Shown here in pieces: positions 52,763-61,672 of a stretch of 64,000 nt of DNA. Both the position numbers and the translations under genes were made by a program. How positions within the stretch are numbered: position 1 is the first letter of the stretch; every line of letters begins with the position of its first letter. The stretch is from an uncultured Lachnospiraceae bacterium (GTDB lineage Bacteria; Bacillota; Clostridia; Lachnospirales; Lachnospiraceae): assembly GCA_910586585.1 (NCBI GenBank), contig CAJUKA010000004.1, positions 62,001 to 126,000 on the forward strand. The letters run 5' to 3'. The notes under the pieces are model-generated. The model made no database searches. It was not told the origin of the DNA and worked only from the letters and a program-made list of their open reading frames with translations.

Positions 52763-52889
52763 TTATACTGGCGGTCAAAAAGACTGACCGCTCAGTATAA
52801 AGTTATGCACACGGCCGCATAAGGAAATATGCCGCTTCGCGGCTGCAGCTGGCGCAATACTCACGGCAGATTTCATCTGTCATGAGTAT
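52763..52889 (+). promoter_or_regulatory. Structured leader of the DUF1292 gene
   Basis: A series of stems: TTATACTG-CGGTCA with TGACCG-CAGTATAA (52763-52800), TTATGC/GCATAA (52803-52822), GCCGC/GCGGC (52831-52843), and ATACTCA-CAGAT with ATCTG-TGAGTAT (52857-52889). No known riboswitch consensus is recognised. The DUF1292 start codon follows with only a weak, distant ribosome binding site, which suggests control of translation. Confidence 0.55.
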
Positions 52890-52924
52890 AATTTTAAAAA
52901 TATGAAAGGTATGGTAATTGCTAG

Positions 52925-53260
52925 ATGGCAGACAAAAACACACATGGATATGACGATGAAGAAATGACAGTTGAGCTGGAACTTGATGATGGACAGGTGG
53001 TTAACTGTGCAATTGTTACGATTATGACCGTTGACAAAAAAGATTATATTGCATTGCTTCCACTTGACGAAAATGGGAGTAACGATGATGGCGAGGTGTG
53101 GTTCTACAGATATGAAGAAAATGAAAACGATCCAAATGAAGAACCTTCTTTGACCTACATTGATGATGACGATGAATATGAAAATGTAGCAGATGCATTT
53201 GACGAATATCTTGACAGCGTTGAATTTGATGAAATTGTCAATGACGAGGAACAGGTATAA
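52925..53260 (+). CDS. DUF1292 domain protein (YrzB-like)
   Basis: A 111-residue very acidic protein (rich in Asp and Glu) of the DUF1292 family. The family pattern VELELDDGQVVNCAIVTIM and DYIALLPLDE is clear. The C-terminal third is a run of acidic residues including DDDDEYE. The ATG at 52925 is fixed by an in-frame stop directly upstream. AAAGG is 17 bases away, so the start is weak. In Firmicutes YrzB-type proteins are found near ruvX (yrrK) and alaS; here the neighbour is DUF2225. Function unknown. Confidence 0.9.
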   Translation: MADKNTHGYDDEEMTVELELDDGQVVNCAIVTIMTVDKKDYIALLPLDENGSNDDGEVWFYRYEENENDPNEEPSLTYIDDDDEYENVADAFDEYLDSVEFDEIVNDEEQV

Positions 53261-53342
53261 GCATTGAGTAATGAATGTATGCGCGGAATATCAGGTACAA
53301 AGAGACGCCGGGCGTACATATAAAATATGTGGAGGATATTGA

Positions 53343-54083
53343 ATGGACGCAAATGAAAAGAACTTATTAATTGACAAAAAGTATACCTGTCCGATTTGTG
53401 AAAAACAGATACATGCGAAAACAGTGAAAGCCAACACTGCAAAGTTTATTGATACAAAGTATGACTTACGGCCAATACACAGCAATATCAATATTACAAA
53501 ATATGATGCTATTTGCTGCTCATACTGCGGTTTTGCATCACTGACAAAGAATTTTGATACCACAACATCTACACAGCGCAAACTTATCCGTGAAAAAATT
53601 CAAACAAATTATAAATCTCATGAAGAAACAGAATGTGATATATATACGACGGAAATGGCCATCAGCCGCATGAAAATGGCACTGCTTTGCACAGTTTCCA
53701 AAGGCGGTAAAGAAAGTGAGATTGGCAATGTATGCCTTAAAATATGCTGGCTGTATCAGGATTTGGCAGATGAGATTACAGAAGATTCTCCAGAGGCCCA
53801 AGCAAAAAAAGAGGCTTATTTAAAAGAAGCTGAGAATGCTGGAATGAACGCTTATGAACATCTGACAAAGGCAAGAATGAACGAAAATTTTCCTATAGCT
53901 GGAATGAACGAAACGACGCTTGATTATTTGCTGGCATATTTTGCATACAAAAAGGGTGAGTATCAAACTGCTATGCACCTTCTTTCTGGTGTTGTAACAA
54001 GCAGAAGTACTACTACACGTCTAAAGGACAAGAGCTTGGAATTAAAAGATATGATTACACCCAAGCTTCGCGGGGAAGCTTGA
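53343..54083 (+). CDS. DUF2225 domain protein
   Basis: A 246-residue protein with an N-terminal zinc-ribbon-like region (YTCPICEKQIHAKTVK, then CCSYCGFAS), the DUF2225 signature. The C-terminal 140 residues are helical and resemble tetratricopeptide-type repeats (EAENAGMNAYEHLTKARMNE, FAYKKGEYQTAMHLLSGV). Role unknown. GGAGGATATTGA precedes the ATG. The leader shares a motif with the aroC leader. It follows DUF1292 by 82 bp, probably as one transcript. Confidence 0.87.
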   Translation: MDANEKNLLIDKKYTCPICEKQIHAKTVKANTAKFIDTKYDLRPIHSNINITKYDAICCSYCGFASLTKNFDTTTSTQRKLIREKIQTNYKSHEETECDIYTTEMAISRMKMALLCTVSKGGKESEIGNVCLKICWLYQDLADEITEDSPEAQAKKEAYLKEAENAGMNAYEHLTKARMNENFPIAGMNETTLDYLLAYFAYKKGEYQTAMHLLSGVVTSRSTTTRLKDKSLELKDMITPKLRGEA

Positions 54084-54091
54084 GAAATCAT

Positions 54092-54138
54092 AATTCGATT
54101 GAAAAATGAGCGCATCAGCATGATTTTTCAATCGAATT
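54092..54138. terminator. Bidirectional terminator overlapping the end of the helicase gene
   Basis: A perfect 16-bp stem AATTCGATTGAAAAAT/ATTTTTCAATCGAATT (loop 15). It starts 8 bp past the DUF2225 stop, and its right arm covers the last codons and stop of the convergent helicase gene. Confidence 0.9.
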
Positions 54139-56005
54139 CATTCAGAAATCGGGAAGGCAGGAGATTTCCTGCCTCCTTTTCACGTACATAAAAAATAAAC
54201 AGATTTTCCTTTGCACGGGTCATTGCCACATAAAACATTCTGCGCTCTTCCTCTAACTCTTCCCTTGTCACAGCTTTCTTGTGCGGAACAACGCCTTCAT
54301 TGACGTCAGGCAGTACCACCACTTTCCATTCCAGTCCTTTCGATGCATGCATTGTCACAATATTGACGGAATCCGTGTCCATTTTCTTGTATTGGTTATC
54401 CTGTTTGAATGCTTCCTGCATGATAGCATCATAATTTTGAATATGTTCCAGCCATTCTTTTATTGTTTCAAATCCTTTTGCAAGCTGCAAAAGTTCTTCT
54501 AACTCCTCGAAGTCCTTTTCTGTATCTTTGCCGCGCTCCTGTGCCTGTTTTTTGATATATTCATCATAACCGATCCCTTTTCTGATGAAATTAACTGCGG
54601 AAAACGGGTTAAGGTTCTTGATAAAATGGAGATCATCATAAAGTTGTATGATATTTTGTATTACATACCCCGTTGCTCTGTTCTGATTCAAAAGTTCTTG
54701 CATTTTGAATGGTCTTGTTGGAACTGTATTTCTTTTAATATATCTGACGGGCCTGTTCATAATCCGATAAAAGTCTTCCACATTGTCTTCATTCAGGGCA
54801 TAATTGATATACGAAACAATATCTTTTGCAATGGGGCTTTCATAGATATTTTTTGGCTTTTCCTTCATAGAAAACGGAATGCCTTCTTTCATCAGTTTAC
54901 CTGCTGTATAGACAGAATGGTTATTGGTACGATATAGAATTGCGATATCGCTGTATTTTGCACCAGACTGACCCATATACTGTTTTATCAACAGTGCAAT
55001 ACTCTCTGCCTGCTGTACTTTCGACGGAAAAGAATATATTTTGACACCATCTGACTGTGTGTTTTGTGCCTCAACTTCCTTTGAAAATCGTGCTTTGTTG
55101 TGCGCAATTAGTTTTCCAGCTATCTCTGTAATATCTTTTTTGCTTCTGTAGTTTATATTCAAAAGCACTTGGCTTGCATTAGGATAGTCTTTTTTGAAGT
55201 TTAGCATGATTTCCGGTTTCGATCCTCTGAAACCATAGATCGATTGATCATCATCTCCCACGATAAAAAGATTATCCTGTGGTTTGGCCAAAAGCCTGAC
55301 AACTTCATATTGCAATGGGCAGATATCCTGAAATTCATCTACAAGAATATACTGAAACCGCTGCTGCCACAGTTTGAGGGTATCTGGTCTTGAAACAAGA
55401 AGATCGCGGCATAATAACAGCATATCATCAAAGTCTATCAGCCTATTATGATTCATTGCTTGTTTATATGCACGAAAGATATATTCAAATATTGCCTGAG
55501 ATACTGTTTCGCTTTTTAACTCCTGCGGCGTCATATCATTATTTTTTACTTTGCTGATCTCAGACAAAAGCCTTTGCAGTGTTTCTGTACTGCTGCAATC
55601 TGTAGATGCCTGTCGTGCCAATTCTTCGGGAAGCTCACTTATAATCTGCGACAACAGGCGGTATTTGTCCACTTCCCGTATAATATTTTCCGCTGTAAAC
55701 TTATATGTATATCTTAGAATCTGAAAAAATATGGAATGGAAGGTGCCAAAATTAACCGGATAACTTTTCCCGTCATTAATCTTCACAAAGCGTTCCTGCA
55801 TCTCCATAGCTGCCGCTTTGGTAAAAGTAATAACGAGGATGTCCTCCGGTTTTATTTTATGATATTCTATTAGATATTTGATTCTTTGTGTCACAACAGT
55901 CGTCTTTCCAGAGCCGGGACCTGCCAGTACAAGCATGGCCCCAGCTCCGTGTATAATTGCTTCATATTGTGCATCATTTACATTCAAATTGTTAAGCGTT
56001 TTCAA
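54128..56005 (-). CDS. UvrD/PcrA-like ATP-dependent DNA helicase
   Basis: A 625-residue superfamily 1 helicase. Walker A is LAGPGSGKTTVV, motif Ia TFTKAAAMEMQ, motif II VDEFQDICPLQ, motif III GDDDQSIYGFRGS, motif IV NINYRSKK, motif V TMHASKGLEWKVV, and motif VI VAMTRAKENL. It is shorter than PcrA (about 740) and lacks the C-terminal PcrA tail, so it is a UvrD-family protein of uncertain pathway. It overlaps gltX by 14 bp. The 3' end lies inside a terminator hairpin. Confidence 0.92.
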   Translation of the reverse strand: MKTLNNLNVNDAQYEAIIHGAGAMLVLAGPGSGKTTVVTQRIKYLIEYHKIKPEDILVITFTKAAAMEMQERFVKINDGKSYPVNFGTFHSIFFQILRYTYKFTAENIIREVDKYRLLSQIISELPEELARQASTDCSSTETLQRLLSEISKVKNNDMTPQELKSETVSQAIFEYIFRAYKQAMNHNRLIDFDDMLLLCRDLLVSRPDTLKLWQQRFQYILVDEFQDICPLQYEVVRLLAKPQDNLFIVGDDDQSIYGFRGSKPEIMLNFKKDYPNASQVLLNINYRSKKDITEIAGKLIAHNKARFSKEVEAQNTQSDGVKIYSFPSKVQQAESIALLIKQYMGQSGAKYSDIAILYRTNNHSVYTAGKLMKEGIPFSMKEKPKNIYESPIAKDIVSYINYALNEDNVEDFYRIMNRPVRYIKRNTVPTRPFKMQELLNQNRATGYVIQNIIQLYDDLHFIKNLNPFSAVNFIRKGIGYDEYIKKQAQERGKDTEKDFEELEELLQLAKGFETIKEWLEHIQNYDAIMQEAFKQDNQYKKMDTDSVNIVTMHASKGLEWKVVVLPDVNEGVVPHKKAVTREELEEERRMFYVAMTRAKENLFIFYVREKEAGNLLPSRFLNEFD

Positions 56006-57452
56006 GAAGTTCTATTCCCTTTCTAATTCTTGCAAGGGTTTCCTCTTTCCCTAATACTTCCATAATTTCTGTAGCTCCCGCAGGGGTCATCTGCAGCCCT
56101 GAAACAGCGGTTCTGACTGGCCACATAACATATCCATTCTTAACCTCTTTTTCTGATACATAAGTCAATAGAAGCTGATATAACGCATCATTTGTATAGT
56201 CTTCCTGTGCCTCAAGCAACGGAAGAACATCTTTTAGTACAGAAAGTGCACTCTCTTGCGTTGTTTTCATCTTTTTGTGAGCATACATTGCAGTATCATA
56301 TTCTGGCAGGGATTCAAAAAAGCCAATCAGGTCTTTGATATCTGGGAAAACCTCGATACGGGTTTTTACCATAGCCGCAATTTTTTGGAAATCAAGTTCT
56401 TTTGTGATCACTTCTGTCATATACGGAAGCGCCATCTCATAAAAACGATCAAAGTCCATCGCTTTGATGTATTCACCATTCATCCACTTAAGCTTGTTCA
56501 TATCAAAAACAGAAGGTGATTTGTTGATTCTGGTATAATCAAATTCTTGAATCAGTTCTTCTAGCGTAAATATTTCTCGGTTCTCTTCCGGACTCCAGCC
56601 AAGAAGCGCTATGAAATTAACAATCGCCTCTGGAAGAATTCCTTGTTCAATAATATCCTCAAAAGAAGAATGTCCGCTTCGTTTGGAAAGTTTTTTGTGC
56701 TCCTCGTCTGTGATTAGCGGAAGGTGAATGTATGTTGGCAGCTCCCAGCCAAATGCTTCATAAAGACGATTATATTTCGGAGTGGATGAAAGATACTCAT
56801 TTCCGCGCACGACATGGGTAATCTCCATCAGATGATCGTCTACTACATTGGCAAAATTATAGGTGGGGTATCCGTCTGATTTAATCAATATCATATCGTC
56901 TAGTTCTGAGTTTTCCACGGAAATATCACCATAAAGCTCATCATGAAAGCTTGTTGTTCCTTCGGTTGGGTTATTCTGTCGAATCACATATGGAGTACCA
57001 TTTGCAAGTTTTTCTGCTATCTCCTCTTTGGAAAGATGCAAGCAATGCTTGTCGTAGACAGTAATTTCCTTGCCTTCTACCACCTCTGATTTGAGCGTGG
57101 AAAGCCGTTCTTTATCACAAAAACAATAATAAGCCTCTCCTTTATCTATCAGTTCCTTTGCATATTTCATATAGATGCCTGACTGAACACGTTCGCTCTG
57201 GATATAGGGACCATATCCTTTGTCTTTGTCCGGGCCTTCATCATAGATTAACCCTGTTTTTTCAAGTGTGTTATATATAATTTCTGTAGCGCCTTCTACA
57301 TAACGCTCACGGTCTGTATCTTCTATTCGAAAAATAAAATCTCCTCCTGCATGTTTGGCAATCAGGAATTCATATAATGCGGAGCGCAGGTTTCCTACAT
57401 GCATCTTCCCTGTAGGACTTGGTGCAAACCTGCATCTTACTTTTTTAGACAT
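55992..57452 (-). CDS. gltX: Glutamyl-tRNA synthetase
   Basis: A 486-residue class I synthetase. The HIGH motif is in FAPSPTGKMHVGNLRSALY (HVGN), followed by RIEDTDRERYVEGA. The KMSKS equivalent is KKLSKRSGHSSF. An anticodon-binding domain makes up the C-terminal third. In organisms without GlnRS this enzyme charges tRNA-Gln too, with GatCAB repair; that cannot be judged here. It overlaps the downstream helicase start and follows the hydrogenase gene by about 50 bp. Confidence 0.97.
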   Translation of the reverse strand: MSKKVRCRFAPSPTGKMHVGNLRSALYEFLIAKHAGGDFIFRIEDTDRERYVEGATEIIYNTLEKTGLIYDEGPDKDKGYGPYIQSERVQSGIYMKYAKELIDKGEAYYCFCDKERLSTLKSEVVEGKEITVYDKHCLHLSKEEIAEKLANGTPYVIRQNNPTEGTTSFHDELYGDISVENSELDDMILIKSDGYPTYNFANVVDDHLMEITHVVRGNEYLSSTPKYNRLYEAFGWELPTYIHLPLITDEEHKKLSKRSGHSSFEDIIEQGILPEAIVNFIALLGWSPEENREIFTLEELIQEFDYTRINKSPSVFDMNKLKWMNGEYIKAMDFDRFYEMALPYMTEVITKELDFQKIAAMVKTRIEVFPDIKDLIGFFESLPEYDTAMYAHKKMKTTQESALSVLKDVLPLLEAQEDYTNDALYQLLLTYVSEKEVKNGYVMWPVRTAVSGLQMTPAGATEIMEVLGKEETLARIRKGIELLENA

Positions 57453-57503
57453 CTTTATCCTCCATTTTTAAAGTTTATCAGTCGATTAATGTGTAAATAC
57501 CCT

Positions 57504-59000
57504 TTATTCCGGTTGACGCATATTTGGTTCTGGCAATTTTTTCTCAGAAGCGTTTTTAAAGCTTATCAGATCTTTTGTTGCTGTAGGAATTGCAATATTG
57601 GTTCCTGCTCCAGCAACACACCCGCCTGGACAAGCCATACCTTCAATTAGACATCCATTCTTCTTACCCGCTTTGGCAAGCATCAGCATTTTTTTGCATT
57701 CAGACAAGCTTTCTGCATGTTCGATATGAATTTCTGTATCGGGATAATATTCCTTGATACAGGATTCAATCGCACTGGCAACTCCGCCTGCAACACCATA
57801 TCCGCGGCCTGCGGCTGTTGCATCTGCCATTGTATCCATCGCCTTTATTTCTTCTATCAGAACTCCTTTTGCTTCAAACATTCCAAGCAATTCTTCAAAG
57901 GTAATTACAAAATCTACATCCGAACGTACTGTTCTGCGGCTTGCTTCAAGTTTTTTGCTTGCGCATGGTCCAATAAATACAACGCTTGCGTCTGGGTGTT
58001 CTTTTTTGATGACTCTTGCAGTTGCAACCATTGGTGTAAGTGCATTACTGATTTTGTCAATTGTCTCTGGGAAAAATTTTTTTGCCAGCATTGACCATGA
58101 TGGACAACACGAAGTAAGAAGAAATGGAACTTCCCCCGTAGCTACTTCCTTCACATAATGTTCTGCTTCTGTCATAGCGCCCATATCCGCGCCGATTGCA
58201 GTTTCATAGACATCAAAAAATCCCAGTTCCTTTAAGGCTGTTTTTAGCATATCTGGCGTAACTTTTGGCCCAAACTGTCCAACAAATGCTGGCGCTACCT
58301 GTGCAATAATTTTTCTGCCAGACTGCATCGCACGGATAAGCTGGAATATCTGTGACTTGTCAGCGATTGCTCCAAATGGGCAGCTAACCATGCATTGCCC
58401 GCAAGAAACACATTTATCATCGTCAATGACAGCTCTTCCATGGCTGTCAGAATGAATTGCATTTACACCACAGTGAGCCAAACATGGCCGCTGCTGATGA
58501 GAGATTGCATCATAAGGACATACTGTTTTGCATTTACCACATTTAATACATTTGTCCTGATCAATCACTGAGCGTCCATTCTGCATCGTAATTGCGCCTC
58601 TTGGACATACCTCGTTGCAAGGATGTGCAAGGCATCCCATACACTTGTCAGTAACAGCGTATTTGTTTTCGGGACAGGCATTGCATGCGGAAGCGATTAC
58701 CTGCATAAGAGGCGGCTCATAATATTTTTCATCAATATTGCTTTCTTCTATACCCTGGCTGACGGGTACCGGCTCATCTTCCGGTCGCAGCGACATTCCC
58801 ATAGCAAGGCGGGTCCGTTCTCGAATAATTTCACGTTCTCGATATACATTATCCCAATAGGGCGAACTTTCTGCATCCGCAAGTTTGTATGGAAGCGACT
58901 CCATATCATCTACTAGATTAACAGAATGATAAGCCATATTCGCGACTTCCCTAAAAATTGCACGTCTTGTTTTTCGAACCTGTGTATCAATACCTCTCAT
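57504..59000 (-). CDS. Monomeric [FeFe]-hydrogenase, divergent (group B-like)
   Basis: A 498-residue iron-only hydrogenase. The N-terminal 120 residues are unusual. Then come several [4Fe-4S] ferredoxin sites (DKCMGCLAHPCNEVCP, DKCIKCGKCKTVCP, DKCVSCGQCMVSCP). The H-cluster domain has L1 TSCCPSW, L2 GPCASKKLE and L3 EGMACPGGCVAGAG. L2 lacks the usual Met (MPCxxK) and L3 lacks GGGQP, features of group B. It may act in H2 uptake or sensing rather than bulk H2 release. No maturase genes (hydE, F, G) are nearby. Confidence 0.88.
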   Translation of the reverse strand: MRGIDTQVRKTRRAIFREVANMAYHSVNLVDDMESLPYKLADAESSPYWDNVYREREIIRERTRLAMGMSLRPEDEPVPVSQGIEESNIDEKYYEPPLMQVIASACNACPENKYAVTDKCMGCLAHPCNEVCPRGAITMQNGRSVIDQDKCIKCGKCKTVCPYDAISHQQRPCLAHCGVNAIHSDSHGRAVIDDDKCVSCGQCMVSCPFGAIADKSQIFQLIRAMQSGRKIIAQVAPAFVGQFGPKVTPDMLKTALKELGFFDVYETAIGADMGAMTEAEHYVKEVATGEVPFLLTSCCPSWSMLAKKFFPETIDKISNALTPMVATARVIKKEHPDASVVFIGPCASKKLEASRRTVRSDVDFVITFEELLGMFEAKGVLIEEIKAMDTMADATAAGRGYGVAGGVASAIESCIKEYYPDTEIHIEHAESLSECKKMLMLAKAGKKNGCLIEGMACPGGCVAGAGTNIAIPTATKDLISFKNASEKKLPEPNMRQPE

Positions 59001-59085
59001 AGATAAAACCTCGTTTCGTCATGATTTGTCATTAAATGTATTTTATGGTGTTGGAATCAAAAAGTATTTTGACCCCTATGAAACC

Positions 59086-59115
59086 ATTATACAGCCCTTT
59101 ATTCTGATTTGTAAA
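59086..59115 (-). promoter_or_regulatory. Promoter of the hydrogenase gene
   Basis: TTTACA (59110-59115) and a perfect TATAAT (59086-59091) on the minus strand, spaced 18 bp, about 90 bp before the start codon. Confidence 0.65.
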
Positions 59116-59146
59116 CACAAAATTATTAACTATAACAAAACAGAGT

Positions 59147-59178
59147 AACAGATGGGTTACTGTTCATACCCATCTGTT
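59147..59178 (-). terminator. Terminator at the end of the first paralogue gene
   Basis: A perfect 11-bp stem AACAGATGGGT/ACCCATCTGTT with a 10-base loop. It overlaps the last seven codons and stop of the 59157 gene. A short T-rich stretch follows on the minus strand. Confidence 0.7.
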
Positions 59179-59891
59179 TTGACACAATTTATCCATCGAA
59201 GGATTTTAGTGACGTCCTCCGGCGAGAATAAGTATTCATTTTGATATATCGCTCTAAGTTCGGCGATTGGTCTTCCTTCCACCGCTGTTTTCATATCCTT
59301 TTGGAGCAATGCAATTACCTGACAAAATCTATCTGTACTATATATTTCCTCCATACGATATGTTTCTTCCATCCCCTCTAGCAAGGGAATTCTAATGTCT
59401 GCAATATCTCCATATAATATCGATTCAACGTTCGTCCAGAGCATTTCATGTTCGCTAATACCATAGCACACGTATGTTAAATCAATGATAAATTCATCAT
59501 ATAAAGGCTCCCAGTCTTTAAAATTTTTTTCCAGAAAATCATAATAAGCCTTATCCTCGTACAGCTTTTCACTATCACCTATCGCTATTTCAAGCACAGA
59601 CGCATCCAGGCATTTTGAGAACTGTACAAATTCTGACCGTTCCATTTTGCCCTCCTGATAATCCCACAAATGTTGAAAAATGCATTCAAAAATCTGTGGA
59701 GTAGGATTTTCTGAAAGCATCAAACGATATGAGTTCCACCATCTTGTAAAGATGAGAAGCTGTGCATTGACTGCAACCTCAAATGGATACTCTGAGAAAC
59801 TTTCCTCAGCAATCTCTGCAAAATTATGAATCAGCTTAGCTTTTTCTGTACGACTTAACGCTGCAAAATCAATATTGTACAGTTTCTCCAT
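59157..59891 (-). CDS. Unknown protein, paralogue 1
   Basis: A 244-residue acidic protein, mostly helical, with no signal peptide or membrane segment. It is a clear paralogue of the gene at 60817: long shared stretches are NIDFAALSR, EIAEESFSE, FTRWWNSYRL, LWDYQEGK, ERSEFV, IALLQKDMKTA, EGRPIAELRA and EYLFSPED. The ribosome binding site (GTGGGT) is weak. I do not recognise the family; a helical immunity-type protein (Imm6/DUF416-like) is a guess only. The intervening sugar isomerase gene separates the pair. Confidence 0.7.
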   Translation of the reverse strand: MEKLYNIDFAALSRTEKAKLIHNFAEIAEESFSEYPFEVAVNAQLLIFTRWWNSYRLMLSENPTPQIFECIFQHLWDYQEGKMERSEFVQFSKCLDASVLEIAIGDSEKLYEDKAYYDFLEKNFKDWEPLYDEFIIDLTYVCYGISEHEMLWTNVESILYGDIADIRIPLLEGMEETYRMEEIYSTDRFCQVIALLQKDMKTAVEGRPIAELRAIYQNEYLFSPEDVTKILRWINCVKTDGYEQ

Positions 59892-59930
59892 CTATTAAAC
59901 CCACCACTTTCACTTCTATATTTTAATATT

Positions 59931-60767
59931 TCAGCTTTGTTCATATAATTTTTTTATATGGTTCAATGCTGCAACTGCATTTTCAGGATTTGTATTTTCA
60001 AGTGTCGCATGCATAAATGGTTTCTCTGCTTTCATATATGGTATCATTTTGTTCCAATGACACTGCCCCTGTCCTACGGCAGTTGATATCATTTTACCAT
60101 CTTGAATCACAAAATCTTTCACATGCAATACTGCCACATCTTTGCCCAAAAGTGCAATTGCCTCATCAAAGATTTCGTCCTGTTTCTCATAATTATAGGT
60201 TTCAAGTAAATTAACAGGGTCTAAAATAATTCTCAGATTTGGAGAATCAATTTCGTCCAATACGCGTCTAGCACGTACAGGATTGCATACAATATGCCTT
60301 ACAACTGGCTCTATTGCGAACAATACACCCATCTGTTCTGCATATTTTACAACTGGCCGAAGATTTTTGATAAAAATTTCAAGGGCTTCTTCACTCCAAC
60401 ATGCCTCTTCAAATTGATATTCTACATTTGGCGCCCCGGTTTCTGTTCCTACAACTCCCGCGCCAAGCTGTGCTGCAAATCGAATATTAGCCAGATATTT
60501 ATTTTGAATTGCTTTTAACTTGTCAGGATCAGGATTCGCGAGATTCAAATAACAGCCAAGTACTGCTACATCAAGATTGTTTTTTGCAAACATTCTTTTC
60601 AAGTGCATGGCATATCCAGGTGTAAGCGCTTCCGGTGCCACAGAATTTTCATGTATGACCTTTGATAGTGCCACATGTGCACAGGTAAATCCTTGTTCCT
60701 TTACAATTTTTAATCGTTCTTCTATTGGTGCCTGTACAGCATCGTGTAATCTTATTCCAAACTGCAT
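59931..60767 (-). CDS. Sugar phosphate isomerase/epimerase family TIM-barrel protein
   Basis: A 278-residue AP endonuclease 2-type barrel (xylose isomerase-like superfamily). It has the conserved ends of strands: GFTCAHVALSK, GAGVVGTETGAPN, IEPVVRHIVCNP, RIILDPVNLLE and VLHVKDF, with Glu, His and Asp residues placed to bind a metal. Substrate is unknown; nearby pectin genes suggest a sugar acid or uronate product. AGGAGG precedes the ATG. Paralogue genes flank it on both sides. Confidence 0.85.
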   Translation of the reverse strand: MQFGIRLHDAVQAPIEERLKIVKEQGFTCAHVALSKVIHENSVAPEALTPGYAMHLKRMFAKNNLDVAVLGCYLNLANPDPDKLKAIQNKYLANIRFAAQLGAGVVGTETGAPNVEYQFEEACWSEEALEIFIKNLRPVVKYAEQMGVLFAIEPVVRHIVCNPVRARRVLDEIDSPNLRIILDPVNLLETYNYEKQDEIFDEAIALLGKDVAVLHVKDFVIQDGKMISTAVGQGQCHWNKMIPYMKAEKPFMHATLENTNPENAVAALNHIKKLYEQS

Positions 60768-60816
60768 TAAACTGCCTCCTATTTATAGTTTTATAAGTCG
60801 CTTATTTTATATTGTT

Positions 60817-61545
60817 CTAACACCAGTCTTGTGTGATTTTGGCGCTGTCTTCCGGGGAGAACAAATATTCATCTTGATATACAGCTCTAAGTTCAGCAAT
60901 TGGTCTTCCCTCCATTGCTGTTTTCATATCCTTTTGCAGCAGCGCGATTATTTGACCAAATCCAGATGTATCACATAGTTCTTCCCATCGCTGCTGCCAC
61001 TTTGCATAGGTTTCATCATCTATTCCTTTTATTACCACAGGTTCAATGTTTGTTGCAATCGCGCTGGTTAAGATTGATTTGACACTATTCCATTTTATTT
61101 CATGGTTGCTAATACCCTGGCATACACATTCCAATTCAATGATAAATTTATCATATATACAATCCCAGACTTCAAAATATTTTTCATAAAAAGCGTAATA
61201 AGCCTTATCCTCGTCCAGCTTTTCGGTATCGCCTGTCACCAATTCACGCACAGATGCTTCCAGACATTTTGTGAAATGGACAAATTCTGATCGTTCCAAT
61301 TTGCCTTCCTGGTAATCCCACAGATTCTGAATAATGCGTTCAAAAATCTGTAAAGCATAATGTTCTTCAATCGTTAAACGATATGAGTTCCACCATCTTG
61401 TAAAGATAAAAATCTGTGCATTAGCCGCAACATCAAACTCACATTCTGAAAAACTTTCCTCAGCGATCTCTTTAAAATGATAAATAAACTTTACTTTTTC
61501 CGCTCTGCTTAACGCTGCAAAATCAATATTGTATATTTTCTCCAT
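60817..61545 (-). CDS. Unknown protein, paralogue 2
   Basis: A 242-residue acidic helical protein, paralogous to the 59157 gene. It keeps the N-terminal IYNIDFAALSRAEKVKF, FTRWWNSYRL, LWDYQEGKLERSEFV and the C-terminal IALLQKDMKTAMEGRPIAEL. The central part diverges most (an insertion around YAKWQQRWEELC). GGAGAT lies about 10 bases before the ATG at 61545. It has no membrane or signal sequence and no recognisable motif. It lies just downstream of the pectin cluster's terminator. Confidence 0.7.
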   Translation of the reverse strand: MEKIYNIDFAALSRAEKVKFIYHFKEIAEESFSECEFDVAANAQIFIFTRWWNSYRLTIEEHYALQIFERIIQNLWDYQEGKLERSEFVHFTKCLEASVRELVTGDTEKLDEDKAYYAFYEKYFEVWDCIYDKFIIELECVCQGISNHEIKWNSVKSILTSAIATNIEPVVIKGIDDETYAKWQQRWEELCDTSGFGQIIALLQKDMKTAMEGRPIAELRAVYQDEYLFSPEDSAKITQDWC

Positions 61546-61575
61546 TTATAAAAATCTCCATTCTTACCAAAATCT

Positions 61576-61628
61576 GCGAATTTGGGCGTAAGCACAAATT
61601 TGCCGTGTGAAAAATTTATTTTTCACAC
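61576..61628 (-). terminator. Terminator after the pectin genes, beside a GGCGTAAG-loop palindrome
   Basis: GTGTGAAAAA/TTTTTCACAC (61605-61628, loop 4) is a symmetrical terminator 45 bp past the pectinesterase stop. Next to it GCGAATTTG/CAAATTTGC (61576-61603) encloses GGCGTAAG. The same 8-mer borders the right arm of the palindrome at 52541-52629. Confidence 0.6.
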
Positions 61629-61672
61629 TATCCTCATGATTGCACAATACATCATTCGAATAAACTACGATA

